A DNA stretch of 64,000 nucleotides from Symbiotaphrina buchneri. Lineage: Eukaryota > Ascomycota > Symbiotaphrinales > Symbiotaphrinaceae. The stretch's first letter is position 1, and every line of letters starts with the position of its first letter. The DNA lies in NCBI GenBank assembly GCA_001599915.1, contig BCIG01000016.1, forward strand, positions 620,001-684,000. The letters are read 5' to 3'. The translations under genes were made by a program, and so were the position numbers. The notes below the pieces were generated by a model. The model was not told the origin of the DNA and ran no database searches. It saw only the letters and a program-made list of their open reading frames with translations. Shown piece by piece: positions 11,259-22,270 of the stretch.

Positions 11259-12784
11259 ATGTTCAGACGTGCCGTCCTCCCTCGCGCTTTTGCCCGCGTC
11301 CAGCGCCGCGCTTATTCGTCCCCTGTGTCCTCGTTTTCGGTCAATGGCGATCGACTATGGTTGGTGATGACCGCCAGGAGATAAATGTCGTTATTGCAGA
11401 CACCAGTTCTAATTTCCGGATCGCAGGAACGATGTCATGGAAACAGCCAAGTGGAGCGCTCCTTCCCCCGGCGGCCTGACGCGTCTTTGCGCCGATGAGA
11501 ACGATAAGATGGTCCGAGACTGGTTTCGAGAGCAATTGCTCGCCTTGGGCGCTGATTATAAGGCCGATTTTCTACTTAAAATGCTGAACGTTTTTACTCG
11601 GTAGAGACATGTTGCTGACGGAGCAGTGCAGGTCAATGCGACGGGGACGCAGTTCGGTCAGATCCCCGGAGAGGATAACAGTATCCCGCCCATTGCCATG
11701 GCTAGCCACCTCGATAGTGTGGCGACGGGAGGCAAATTCGATGGGCCACTGGGAGTAAGGAAAATCCACATTTACCCGTCTTGATCCTTCCAAGTTGCGA
11801 TCTAGCATCTACTAACAGGCAGCCACGCAGGTGCCCTCCGGCCTCGAAGTCCTACGCAGCTTCAAAGAGCAAAACATCAAGACGCGGGCACCACTCGTGC
11901 TAATCAACTGGACCAACGAAGAAGGCGCACGCTTCGTTCCGCCCCTCGGCTCCTCCTGCGTCTTCGCCGGGCAATCCTCCATCTCCGCCGCGCACGCCTC
12001 CAAATCCAACGACGGCTCCGCGGCGACCATGGGCGGGGAGTTGCGCAAGATCGGCTACGTCGGCGACGGGCCCAACACGTTCGACGAGTACCCGCTGTCG
12101 GCGCACTTCGAGCTGCACGTCGAGCAGGCGAGCGACCTGGAGAAGGCCGATAAACCCGTCGGATGGGTCGAGGGCTGGCAGGGCATGACCTGGTATGAAG
12201 TCACGTTCCATGGCGCGGATGGACATGCGAATACGAGTCCTATGTATGGACGTAGGGATGCGTTGACGGGAGCGGCGAAGCTGATTACGGAGCTGGAGGA
12301 GCTGGCGTTTGAGAGCGACGGGTATACGACTGTGGTGGGGATTAGGAGTCATCCGATTGGCTGCTGTAATATCCAGAGCCGCACGATGGTCTCGTTTTGC
12401 TTGATGAATCAGAAGGCGGAGGGGCTGTTGGCCATGGGCGAGGCGGTCACGGGCAAGATCGCGGGCATTGCGGCGAGGCATGGTCTGACGTATGACCTTT
12501 CGCGGGACACGCATCTGCTGCCGGGGAAGTTCTGGCCTGAGGCGGTGGATTGCGTCAGGAGGGCATGTGGAGATAAAGGGATTGGCTCGATCACCGGGAC
12601 GGGACATGACTCGCTGATGACGACGCTGAAGTGCCCGACGGCGATGGTCTTCGTGAGGAGTAAAGATGGCTTGAGCCATACGGCTAAGGAGTGGAGTAGT
12701 AAAGAGGATTGCGCGGAAGGCGCTCTGGTGCTGGGGAAGGCGGTGCTGAACTGGGACGAGCTGATGAGGTTTAAGGGTTCTTGA
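11259..12784 (+). CDS. M20-family Zn amidase: N-carbamoyl amino acid hydrolase / beta-ureidopropionase type
   Basis: The gene encodes a metal-dependent amidase that removes carbamoyl groups from N-carbamoyl amino acids. The first exon reads MFRRAVLPRAFARVQRRAYSS, an Arg-rich leader that looks like a mitochondrial presequence, then 'VNGDRLW'. Later exons give 'ETAKWSAPSPGGLTRLCADE' and 'VRDWFREQLLALGADY'. These are followed by the metal ligands in 'SHLDSVATGGKFDGPLG', 'NEEGARF' and 'FELHVEQ', then 'GADGHANTSPMYGRRDA' and 'TGTGHDSLM'. Three introns are needed: one after 'DRLW', a very short one of about 42 bp before 'VNATGTQF' (11590-11631, with a CTGAC branch site) and one at 11756-11830. The exact ends of the second are uncertain. 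The protein ends at 12784, close to a convergent GST gene. Confidence 0.85.
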
Positions 12785-12870
12785 TTCGGAGATGGAATAA
12801 GGACGATACTGCTTAGATGCGCTCATATGTATGTATTCACCTAAATCCATAGTCCATCTTCAGCATCCCT

Positions 12871-13659
12871 TCAAGGATTCGCCTTCTTCCAGCTCTCCCT
12901 AGCCTTCAACTCCTCTAGATACTTGCTAAACTTCGGAAACTTCGCATACACTTCCTTGGCGCCCAGACCCTCCGCCATAGTCGCATACGGCAGGTGGAAC
13001 AAATCCACGACCGTCAGCTTGTCGCCGGCCAGGTACTTCTGCTTGCTGAGGATGCGCTCGTAGCCCTGCAGCGCCTGCTCCAGCGCGGACAGGTGCTTGG
13101 CCACTTGCGCCTCGTCCGTGCTCAGCCCTTTCATCGGGTTGAAGACTTTCTCATATGCGATTCCTGACGCGGGCGGGTCGAAGTACGATTGCTCGATGGA
13201 GCAGGCCTGGGAGGGAGGTTAACTACTGTAATGTGGTTATGCGGCCTCTTGGGCGTGGGATGTGCGAGGGGACGATGGATATACCTGGTCAAACAGAGCG
13301 CGGGCCTTCAAATCCGACGCCGGCGGCACCAAGTCCGTTCCTTGGCCGGCGTATTTCTCCGCGATGTATTTCGCAATAGCTCTGCTCTCTGTCCGATTCA
13401 CATTAGTTCCCTTGCTACACACCTCAAAGCCCAAGGCATGAATATTCTTGCGAGACAACATACCAAAAACAAAGAAGCCATCGTCCTCGAGCACGGGGAT
13501 CTTGCCGAACGGCTGCATCTGCAGGAACTTCTCGCTCTTGTGCTCGGCGGTCTTGAAGTCGACGGGCACGATCTCGTACGGCACGTTCTTCTCGTGCAGC
13601 ACCGTTAGCACGCGTCGCGTGCATGTCGACATGGGGATCCCGTGGAGTTTGAGCACCAT
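12871..13659 (-). CDS. Glutathione S-transferase, phi-like class
   Basis: The protein begins MVLKLHGIPMSTCTRRV, the thioredoxin-fold domain with the active-site Ser/Thr region 'GIPMSTCTRR'. It continues with the glutathione-binding 'FGKIPVLEDDGFFVF' and, after an intron at about 13390-13465, 'ESRAIAKYIAEKYAGQGT'. After a second intron (about 13207-13286) the helical C-terminal domain runs 'SYFDPPASGIAYEKVF' to 'KYLAGDKLTVVDLFHLPYA' and ends 'ESWKKANP'. Length and motifs fit soluble phi-class fungal GSTs, which conjugate or reduce electrophiles. It converges on the carbamoylase gene with an 86-bp gap. Confidence 0.9.
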
Positions 13660-14069
13660 ATTTGCGGGTGTGGTGTGGTTGTTTGGACTCGGTGGAAGAG
13701 ACAGTAATTGAAGAGATGACTGCTTAATTTAAATGCGAAAGGTGCGGGGTATAGAACAACGCAAGCAATTTATCCTATCACAATTGCAAATCTATCGTTG
13801 GGATGCACAAGTATCCATCAATTGCTCAAGCTGTTCTTGCCTGCCTTTTATATCCCTGACGGCCACGCACTGCAGAGCGGGTCTCGGCAACGCCACGAAG
13901 CCGGTCGGAAGGGGTGGAAAAGCTTGGCCCGAGGCCTTGCTGCCACACAGATGGTTCAGGAAGCGAATGGAATCGAAGCATTGCGGTACGAAGCTCGGCA
14001 CTATCTACCTAGCGGCTGGCGCCAAGGGGGAATGACAACCCTAAAGAGAAGGTTGATTCTAAGCATCAT
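13660..14069. other. Intergenic region, GST promoter
   Basis: No gene is seen. This is the 5' flank of the minus-strand GST; a repeat-rich zone begins at its right edge. Confidence 0.4.
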
Positions 14070-14152
14070 GTAAGAAACGTGTCAGCATCGTGAGAAGCGT
14101 GTGAGCAGCGGTGAGAAATGTGTCAGCACCTGTCAAAAGGCATGTCAGCATA
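14070..14152. repeat. Degenerate 20-21-bp minisatellite, four units
   Basis: Four head-to-tail units of 20-21 bp with the shape GTNAGAANCGTGTCAGCAYC are visible at 14070, 14090, 14111 and 14132. They diverge from one another at several positions. The repeat lies about 60 bp left of an inverted-repeat transposon copy. Similar 'TGTCAGCA' words recur near 19409 and 19465 beside the second copy. Confidence 0.7.
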
Positions 14153-14213
14153 AGAGAAAGGTAAGAGGAAGGGCAAGACGCCGATAGACACCGAGAAGAG
14201 CCTGAAGTGGTAG

Positions 14214-14673
14214 GGTAATCGGTAATGGCACGCCCCTGTATTTGGTAATTGCACGCCCCTCTCATACAAAAGAGGGCGATTTGGTGGACTGCGCAGACTA
14301 ATCCCACCTTGATATACGGATAGATACGTATAGATACGGATAGGTATAAGATGCTGTCCTGGGTTAATTGATCAATCGGTTAATCAATCTGTCATTCATG
14401 GAGATAATACGGATAGATAGGATATAATATGATGTAAATATACAGATAGATCTGATATATGTCGCCTTGGATCAGGTTGTTGGTTGATCAATCTGTCCGT
14501 CACGGAGATTAACCGGGTAGATAAGATACGATGTTAATATACAGGCAGATAGGTACTATACGATGCAGATAAATGGGATATGCGGATAGATACGATACGA
14601 TGTAGATACCTCAGGTAGGTAGATGAGAGGGGCGTGTGGTAACCAAAAACAGCGGCGTGCCATTACCGATACC
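14214..14673 (+). mobile_element. MITE-like element, copy A (Mutator-like TIRs)
   Basis: This 460-bp non-coding element has long terminal inverted repeats. The left end runs GGTAATCGGTAATGGCACGC and continues for about 50 bp with a second inner block (TTGGTAATTGCACGCCCC). The right end is the reverse complement with a few changes. It is flanked by 9-bp direct repeats, AAGTGGTAG on the left (14205-14213) and AAGTAGTAG on the right (14674-14682), differing at one base. The interior is AT-rich with GATAGATACGATA-type repeats. A 9-bp duplication with long TIRs fits a non-autonomous Mutator-like DNA transposon. No transposase is present. Confidence 0.85.
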
Positions 14674-14962
14674 AAGTAGTAGTCTGCCTCTAAGACGCAC
14701 ATCTCCGTACCTAAGCTCTCACCACCTTACTAGGTACTCTGTACCAAGCCTTTTTAGGAAGTCATTGGGCATCATCATCGCGGGATTACGTTCGTACAAT
14801 ACCTGTAGTATGATCGGCAATTAGGGACTAACAAGTCACTGCGGACACATATTTCTTTCCAGGGACTTGGTGTACCGGATCCTCGGATTCCCACCAAGCA
14901 GGATGAGTTACTGAGCTCACATAGGGGGCCGAAGTATGCCACTATGAACACCCACTTCCGAA
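14674..14962. other. Intergenic, 3' flank of the short-chain dehydrogenase
   Basis: No gene is seen. The stretch lies between the element and the 3' end of the minus-strand dehydrogenase. Confidence 0.4.
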
Positions 14963-16110
14963 TCACTCATCTATCCCCGTACTCTCCCAAACGTCTCTAC
15001 ACCCTTCAACCCCGTCGCTCACCTCCTTGGCCACCACCAGCGCCCTCTCCGCACAATCCCTGCTGATCGGAACCTTTACCAACCCCTCCTTCCCCTTTCC
15101 CCTCCCGGTGCCAGTGACCAGCTCAAAGATCGCCTCACAACCCTTCTGCACATCATTCGGCGCCTTGTACGTCACGCCTCCCTCCCGTGTGGGATCAAAC
15201 ATGCCCGCGATCTGGCCTACCTGCGTATTGCGGTAGGGGGTAGAAACGCCTTTGGCCGGGAAGCGTGCTGCGTTCGGCATGTTCGTTGCGAACGCGCCTG
15301 GCTGGATGAGCAGGACGCGGATGGAGAAGGGCTCAAGTTCTTGGGCGAGGGTCTGCGAAAGTCCTTTTTCATTTTTCGCGACATCAGCTACGGTACAGAC
15401 TCGAACTGGATAATCCTTTGCTTGTTCCCTTGTTTCGGGGGAAAAGGGAAGGGGAGAAGAGGAATCTACCTTCCAACGCGGCCTTGGAGGCGCCATAGAG
15501 GCCCATACTCGGGCGCGCAACGATCGCAGCCGCACTGCTGATGTTGACGATAGTCCCGCTGTGGCGCGCGCGCATGTGCGGTAGGATGGCGCGGATGAGC
15601 CGGTACGGTCCGAGGAAATTCGTCTGGAACTGCGCTTCGGCTTCTTGGTCACTGTTCCCAGGCGTCAAGTCAACACTCATCAGCCGTTCAAACTATTCCA
15701 CAGACCCCGTCCTGCCAGGACACGGAACAGGCGTATTCCCAGCAGATGCTTGGGCGGTTGTGTGCTTGGGGACTTGGGACTGGGGCTCACCTCATATCCT
15801 CCAGCGCGCCCAGAATCGCAAATCCTGCATTATTAACCAGGACATCAACCCCTCCATAAATACTGATCGCATCCTCAACAACCTTCCCAGAGTCCCGCGC
15901 ATCGACGTCGAGTTGTAACCATGTCCCGCCGAGACGCTCAATCTGCTGGACGAGCTTGGGGGTTTTAGAGGGAGCGCGCGAGGTGGCGATGACTTTGTGC
16001 CCGGATTGCAGCGCGAGGACTGCGAGGGAGGAGCCGAATCCGCTGGAGCAGCCTGTTATGAACCAGACTAATGGTGTGGTGGTGGTGGAGGAGGAGGAGA
16101 ACGAGGACAT
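14963..16110 (-). CDS. Short-chain dehydrogenase/reductase (classical SDR)
   Basis: Starting MSSFSSSSTTTTPLVWF, the protein shows the NAD(P)-binding motif 'ITGCSSGFGSSLA', the 'NNAG' block and the catalytic pair in 'YGASKAALEG'. These mark a classical SDR that reduces ketones or oxidises alcohols. Three exons are joined by an intron near 15690-15790, after 'GALEDMR', and a second near 15350-15480, after 'SKAALEG'. The second is followed by 'LSQTLAQELEPFSIRVLLIQ'. The 'RVLLIQPGAFATNM' segment is typical of fungal 17beta-HSD-like SDRs. The protein is about 290-300 residues. Its substrate cannot be predicted. Confidence 0.87.
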
Positions 16111-16473
16111 CTTGATTATGTGGATTTAAGAGCCAACTTGAGAAGGCTGCTTTTCTAAAGATTTTCATACTTCCTGGAGCTACAGGTACCTTATTTAAAG
16201 ACGAAGTGGATGTTTGTCGGGACATGACGGACTTACGCTCCTAAAGTCCGGAGAATATCGGCGGTCCAGGCGAGACGTCTACAGCAAACCAGGCGAGGAA
16301 TGGAAGAAGCCTTGTAGGCCTTTAACGGCTACGTGCAGGGGGCCTTATGCAAGATGGCAGGACTGCGTGACGGCTGACTCCAGCACAGAATTTGCAAAGA
16401 TCAGAATAGCTATGAACCGCTCGGCGCCAGTTATAAACACTGCTCGGCATGACCACCCAAGCTTTCCTCAACT
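16111..16473. other. Intergenic, SDR promoter and ALDH 3' flank
   Basis: No coding signal is seen in this stretch, which separates the SDR start from the end of the aldehyde dehydrogenase, both on the minus strand. Confidence 0.4.
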
Positions 16474-18242
16474 TCAACTACCGATCTTGATAAGTACCGA
16501 CTTGGTCTCCATGAAATTGCTCATACTGTCACACAGGAAAGGTCAGCTACCATATCCACAACGTCTACCTCTAGGACTCGAGGCCACTCACCTATGGAAA
16601 ATGCCCTCTCTCCCCTGTCCGCTAGCCTTGTACCCACCAAACGGCATATCCGCCGCGCCACTGGGGCTGGTGCAGTTAATACCGACGGTGCCGGCCTCGA
16701 GCGCTTTAGCAAAGCGCATAGCGCGGTCGATGTTCTTCGTGTACACGCTGCTGTAAAGGCCGTACTCGGTGTCATTGGCCTTGGCAATAGCCTCCTCCTC
16801 GGTCTTGAAGACGTTGATGTTGACGACGGGGCCGAAAATCTCCTCTTTCATGAATCGCGCGTCCTCGGGCGTGTTGGTGAAGATCGTCGGCGGCACGTAT
16901 AGGCTCTTGCCCTCGCCTTCGGTCAGCTCCTCGCCGCCGGCGATTAGTTGGCCGCCTTCTTGCTTGCCGAGCTCGATGTACTTGCGGACGTTGGCGTACT
17001 GGATTTCATCGGCTTGAGGGCCTTGGGTCGTCTCCTCCTTGGTTGGGTCGCCGATGTTCGTGTTGCCGAATGTCTTCTTGAAGGTCTCGATGAATTTCTC
17101 CGCGATGGTGTCTTGGACGTATACCCGCGAGTTGGCCATGCACATCTGGCCTGAGTTCCATTGCACGCTGTACTGCGTGTCCTTGACCGCCTGTTCTAGG
17201 TCGCAGTCGTCAAAGATGACCGCCGGTGATTTGCCGCCTAGCTCTAGGATGACCGCCTTGAGATTCGATTGGGCCGCCGCAGTCTGGATCAGGCGTCCAG
17301 TGCGTCCGGACCCGGTAAAGGAGAGGGCCCGTACGTCCATGTGAGACGAGAGAGTGGCGCCGGAAATGTGGCCTGCCTGTTTGTCAGTATGGTATCTCGG
17401 ATCTCACAGATGCTCGACCCACCATGGCCAGAAAGAACATTGATGACACCAGGAGGGAAACCAGCCTCCTTGATCAGCGCACCGAGTCGAGCAGACTGTC
17501 ACACATTGTCAGCACATGATTTCATCTCATATAACCCATCGCAGCTTGACCCACCGTCAACGGCGCCTTCTCACTACTCTTGACTATCACAGTATTCCCA
17601 GCCGCCAGCGCGGGCGCCGCCTTGCTAGCAAAGAACAACAACGGGACATTCCAGGGGATGATGGCCGCCACGACTCCATACGGCTGGCGGAAAGTCATGT
17701 TCACGAACCCCGGTGTCGCCACGCTCGCCGTCCCGGGCACGCTGTAGCCGGCCTCGGCATAGTAATCGAACTTGCTGGCCGCCGCCCACGAGTCCCAGTA
17801 ATCCGACACGGGCCGGCCCATGGACACGGCTTCAAGGTACGCGAGCTCTTTGTGGTGCTGGCGGATCAGGTCCGCGAGCTTCTTGAAGTATTTGGCCCGC
17901 TCCTCCACGCTGAGGTTGGACCAGGTCGGGAATGCGGCTTTGGCTGCGGCGACCGCCCGGTTGGTGTCGTCTACCGTTGCCTCGGGGACTGTGCCAGAGA
18001 GGAGTGTTAGGAAAGTGCCGCCGGATGGAGACGTGGTGGCGACACATACCTTCGGCGACGACGTCGAGTGTGGCCGGGGACTTGAGCTTGAACTTGCCGC
18101 CATCGGAGGCCTCGACGAGCTGTTGTCAGGTGACTCAGTAAGCTTCGTCTCAATTATACTCAGTCGAGGTGGCAAAGTTCCGACATACCTCGCCGTTGAT
18201 CAGCAGGCGGGGATCAATATGCTTGACCGGGAGAGAACCCAT
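16474..18242 (-). CDS. NAD(P)-dependent aldehyde dehydrogenase
   Basis: This gene encodes an ALDH of about 490 residues that oxidises aldehydes to acids. Exon 1 is short (MGSLPVKHIDPRLLINGE). The following exons give 'LVEASDGGKFKLKSPATLDV', the Rossmann region 'GVVAAIIPWNVPLLF', 'SFTGSGRTGRLI', the general base Glu in 'VILELGGKSP' and the nucleophilic Cys in 'NSGQMCMANSR'. These are followed by 'EEIFGPVVNI' and the C-terminal 'FGGYKASGQGREG'. A final small exon reads 'SMSNFMETKSVLIKIG' and stops at 16474. Introns lie near 18134-18187, 17990-18050, 17495-17560, 17355-17425 and 16526-16588. A cytosolic broad-specificity role, or a semialdehyde dehydrogenase role in amino acid catabolism, would both fit. 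Confidence 0.92.
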
Positions 18243-19656
18243 CTTGCTGGATCCGTGGACTTGGGGTCTCTTGACTGCCGCTTCTTTGAGAAACACACAA
18301 AGCACAGCAATCCACCAGGAATATCTGAGCGCTAGAAGGTACGGTGTCACACAAGAATGATGAAGTCAAGAGGTTGAGAGCTGCTTGTTCCGCAGAGCAG
18401 GAGTGCCAAGAGACCGGCAAAGTTTAATATATGAGGTGCGATCTGGATCCTCGCACCCCACTTTATTTTCGCCTGGGCGCGCGCGCCCCACCGAGGTACG
18501 AAACGTACCGTTATCTCTGCAACGCACCTTACGCAAAGAATGCCTAGAAGATTAATGCACTAGGACCCGCTTGTCACATCTACTCCACATCCCCGGCCCT
18601 TGTTTGCTGAACAAAACCTTACGCGCAGGTCAGAGTAGCATCGAGTCTCGTGGGCGCACAGTAAGGTACGAGTGCTTCGTGTGTGGATTCTCCAGCTGCC
18701 GTGGCTGAACCCCGCGTGGGCCCAAGCGCCCCCTTCTGGATCTTCGGGTGTTGGAAGGGCCAGAACTGCCGAGGACCTCCCTTTTGGGGGTTGCTGTTTC
18801 CCGACCGGGTAGCGTCCACAGTCCACTGAACTGAGAGGCGTGACGCAAAGACCCGCGGGTATTCCACGCTTGGCGAGCTCAAGAGACAGAATGAGCGTTG
18901 TGTCGCATACAGACGTAAGCGTTGCGGATACGAAACAAGATGATGAGAGTCGCAGGTCTACCGGTATAGCAATCTGGAAAACTTCACGAGATTTGAAAAA
19001 CGCACGCCCTGATGGTGCTGATGAGCGGTCATTTCCCATCTAGCCCCGATGTCACCTCCGCAATCGCAGGGTGCGGAAGGGAGGCCTCGCTAGCTTCCCT
19101 AGGGCAAGGCTGGCGAGATGTTGCGCACGCGAATTGGAGAACCTCGGCAGTTGTGTGGACTCTAAGCCCGGCGTGATTCACGTCCTTCGTATGGAGCCCT
19201 GCTGGAAGGCTGAGATCGAGGTCGCTTACGGAGAAGCAGGGGAGCCTGCTTCAGTGCCAATGATTATCTATCTTTATCGCGCACGTATTGCCAGGATGCC
19301 TCTCACAACGCAATTATTCCTTTGGATGGCATCTTTTGCGTTAGATTTACCCCTGGCCGGGCGGGAGAGCGGCCCCACTTCGCCGCCCGGCGGGTGTGCA
19401 TTTTGTCAGCACCTTAATGCAAGCGCCTTTCACGGCGGAGCGGACCAGCAGCCTTCATGCCTTGTCAGCATCTTTACTCTGTCCATGCAAGGCTGCATGA
19501 CCGCAACAGCAGGAATGTCAGTGTGAAAGATCCACGCTGACGTCCAAATGTTGATAAGATGCTACTGATGCATAACCCTATAGCAGTGCTGAAGTCAGAC
19601 ACCTCAGTGTAACGTCGTTGGTGCGCTCGTATCAACACTAAAAAGTTCGCATAGAT
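18243..19656. other. Gene-poor intergenic region
   Basis: This 1.4-kb stretch starts with the ALDH promoter. Several open frames exist (for example 18560-19039 on the minus strand), but they show no motif and conflict with one another. I see no supported gene. Confidence 0.5.
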
Positions 19657-19665
19657 ATCGGGGAA

Positions 19666-20115
19666 GGTAATCGGTAATGGCACGCCCTGGGTTTTGGTAA
19701 CTGCACGCCCTCTCATACAAAAGAAAAAGCGTCACCAATCCCACTTTGATATACGGATAGATATGTGAACAGTATAAGGTAATGTGCTTGACTGATTGAT
19801 CAATTAACTGCTCCATCATCACAGAGATAAACCAGATAGATATGATATAATAAGATACGATGTTGATATATGGATAGATATACGGATAGATCTGACATAT
19901 GTTATCCTGGATCAGGTTATTGGTTGACCGATCTATCCATCATGAAGATTAACCGGATAGAGGAGATACAATACGGATAGGCTCCGATGCGGATATACGG
20001 ACAGATAGATATGATACGATACAGATAGATGAGATTGTAAATAGATATGATACGATACGAATAGATGAGAGGACGTACGGTAACCAAAAATCGGGGCGTG
20101 CCATTACCGATTACC
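19666..20115 (+). mobile_element. MITE-like element, copy B, intact ends
   Basis: This 450-bp element starts GGTAATCGGTAATGGCACGC and ends with the exact reverse complement GCGTGCCATTACCGATTACC apart from local differences. It is flanked by a perfect 9-bp direct repeat ATCGGGGAA at 19657-19665 and 20116-20124. That makes it the best-preserved insertion of the four and fixes the element's ends. The interior is AT-rich, with GATAGATA and ATCAATTAAC words shared with copies A and C. Same orientation as copy A. No coding capacity. Confidence 0.9.
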
Positions 20116-20728
20116 ATCGGGGAATTGCTCTCGCAAGGCCCCTTGGGTATCAGATCAGACGTCACTGTTTTCAATCCATGTCTAGGCAGGCACGTATGCG
20201 CAACGACTCGATATACTCAACTTAACAGGCCGTCTGGTCCGATAGTGCCAGAAATCCGAGCGTCAGTCATCTGCGGGCATGTCGATAAGCACAGCTGCAC
20301 AGAGAGCACGAATTCGGTAGGTCGGACGAAATATGACCATCATAGGGCTGCGAGAGTCTGCAGCCATATCAAGCTGACAAGCAAGCTGACACGGCAAGCT
20401 GTCAGCCTGGTTCCGAAGCCTGGAGATTGGGAACATGAAGTTGCGTCACAGAAGTGAGCTGTCACTGCTGACGTTCGCCATTGAATCTGCCGACCATTGA
20501 GCGTTGACTGAAAGTCCTATTTCGATTAGTGACCATTTCGTTACTGCCACTTGATGCATTGGCCGTTGCTCGATTAGGAAGAAGAAGATTAGTCCCCAAG
20601 CATGGTCAGACGCATCATGGACGGCTGAAGGACTAGTCTGGAGACGTGGAGTCTTGAAGACGTGCTACCACGGTACCACCCGTCGCAGGATGGATCTTAG
20701 ATATGTAAGACGGACGCAACAGATACTA
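20116..20728. other. Spacer between element copies B and C
   Basis: This 600-bp spacer has no supported gene. 'CTGTCAGC' and 'GTCACTGCTGACG' words recur. It may be older repeat-derived DNA. Confidence 0.3.
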
Positions 20729-21008
20729 GGGTAATGGCACGCCCCTGTATTTGGTAACTGCACGCCCCTCTCATACAAAAAAAAGGGCGATTTGGTGCAC
20801 CATGCAGACTAATCCCACTTTGATATACAGATACCTTAGATATGTGAACAGGTATAAGATGGTGTCCTTGATCGATTGATCGATTAATCGGTCCAACCAT
20901 CACGGACATAAACCAGATAGGCTACGATGTTAATACACGGGCAGAGAGAAGGATAGATGAGAGGGGTGTGTGGTAACCAAAACCAGGGGCGGGCCATTAC
21001 CGATTACC
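20729..21008 (+). mobile_element. MITE-like element, copy C, shortened
   Basis: This 280-bp copy keeps both inverted ends but lacks the outermost seven bases on the left, where it starts GGTAATGGCACG. It has also lost about 170 bp of interior relative to copies A and B. The right end GGGCCATTACCGATTACC is complete. No matching target duplication is seen, which fits end erosion. Orientation as in A and B. Confidence 0.8.
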
Positions 21009-21685
21009 TACGCTGAAAGCCACCCTGGCTGTCAACGACAGATTGAATCACAACGACTATCGAAGAGTCTGTACATAGCTGTAGTTGGTGCCGCCGTTCA
21101 CGCTGTCAAGGCCGTCAACATCGTCTAGACTTGCAGATAGATCTTTGTGTAGAGATGTAACCAAGAATGGTATTATTATTAGGTGTCCAGACGCTTTGAC
21201 ATGTGATGTTGGCATTCATTCAGCTTGTCGCAAACAAGAAGCAAATAGAGACCAATGGCAGACTTTTGTTGGTCGGCGAGCTCGCCGAGTCTCCGTACAC
21301 TTATACGACCCTCACGCGCTTTCCCCAGTGCGCTCCGCGTCCAGTATGAGAAATGCCAACGCTGGGCTAGGACGATCCTGTTGATTCCTCTTCCGAGATA
21401 AGCTGAAACGTGATTGTGAAGTTGTGGCGTTCAGCTGATCGGAATCATACAATGATTAGCTAGGCAGGATTGCTTATCAGCGAGTTTGAGGTTTCCGGCT
21501 TTTAGCGGAGATGCTGACAATTGGGCCCCACTTTAAGCTTCAGTACCTAATCACGGAATGACTTCATCCCGCGGGCGCCGGTAAAATGTCCTCATCCATC
21601 TCACATCCTCGAACAGCGCCCACATCCCATCAGCCAATATCAGATTGCAACCCTTTTCACTCCAAACAGATACTCTAAGCCAACA
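21009..21685. other. Intergenic region, promoter of the ABM protein
   Basis: No gene is seen in this 680-bp stretch, which carries the 5' flank of the plus-strand ABM-domain gene. Confidence 0.4.
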
Positions 21686-22270
21686 ATGACTCAGCTCGAT
21701 ATCGTCGCTGTCATCACGCCGAAGGCTGATAAGGTCGATCGAGTGCGTTCCCCTCCCTGCTCAGCACGGCTCAATGCCCACTCCCTGAGTCGGCTCTCGC
21801 AAGCCTCATTCCACCCTCTAACCCATCTCTCCTCCCTCGCGCTCTCCCTCCTCCAACCCTCCACTAACGCCTCCCCTCCACTCCAGGCCATCGAGCTCCT
21901 CACCGCCATGACCGCCGCCGTCCACGCGCGCGAGCCCACCACTTTGAAATACAACCTGCACCGACAAGTAAACCCCTCCGCGACATCCGAGGCCGACAAG
22001 TACGGCAACGAGCTGTACATGATCGAGACGTACGCGGACCGCGCCGCGCACGAGGCCCATATCCAGGGCGACGACTTCAAGAACCTCGTCAAGACCTTCC
22101 AGGACGAGGAGATTCTGGAGAAGGGCATGACGATCTATACGCCGAGCCGGTTGCGGGCTTTGCCGCGAGGCATGGTGGGCCGGTCGTCTAGGCTGCAAAG
22201 GGATGGAGCGGGGGCCCGGGAAGAGTGGGGTGAGGGGGCTGGCGAATGCTGGTTGGTGGTAGGGCGGTAA
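21686..22270 (+). CDS. ABM-domain (antibiotic biosynthesis monooxygenase-like) small protein
   Basis: Exon 1 (21686-21742) reads MTQLDIVAVITPKADKVDR, and exon 2 starts at 21887 after a 144-bp intron with GTGCGT and CCAG ends. The joined product of about 147 residues has the ferredoxin-like ABM pattern: a first strand 'LDIVAVITPK', a helix 'AIELLTAMTAAVHAREPTTLKYNL', a strand 'NELYMIETYAD' and 'HEAHIQGDDFKNLVKTFQ'. ABM proteins are small dimeric quinone-forming monooxygenases or heme/stress proteins. The Gly/Arg-rich C-terminus beyond 'LRALPRG' is unusual and may instead be non-coding if a 3' intron exists. Confidence 0.75.
   Translation: MTQLDIVAVITPKADKVDRVRSPPCSARLNAHSLSRLSQASFHPLTHLSSLALSLLQPSTNASPPLQAIELLTAMTAAVHAREPTTLKYNLHRQVNPSATSEADKYGNELYMIETYADRAAHEAHIQGDDFKNLVKTFQDEEILEKGMTIYTPSRLRALPRGMVGRSSRLQRDGAGAREEWGEGAGECWLVVGR

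Noticed and set aside
11900-12850. 316-residue minus-strand open frame
   Set aside because: Antisense shadow of the M20 hydrolase, whose metal-binding motifs are intact on the plus strand.
7552-18242. A secondary-metabolite biosynthetic cluster built from the monooxygenase, GST, SDR and ALDH genes
   Set aside because: No backbone enzyme (PKS, NRPS, terpene cyclase or DMATS) is present in the window, so the tailoring-type enzymes alone do not support it.
18560-19039. 159-residue minus-strand open frame in the gene-poor region
   Set aside because: No motif, unusual composition and overlapping alternative frames on both strands; most likely chance.
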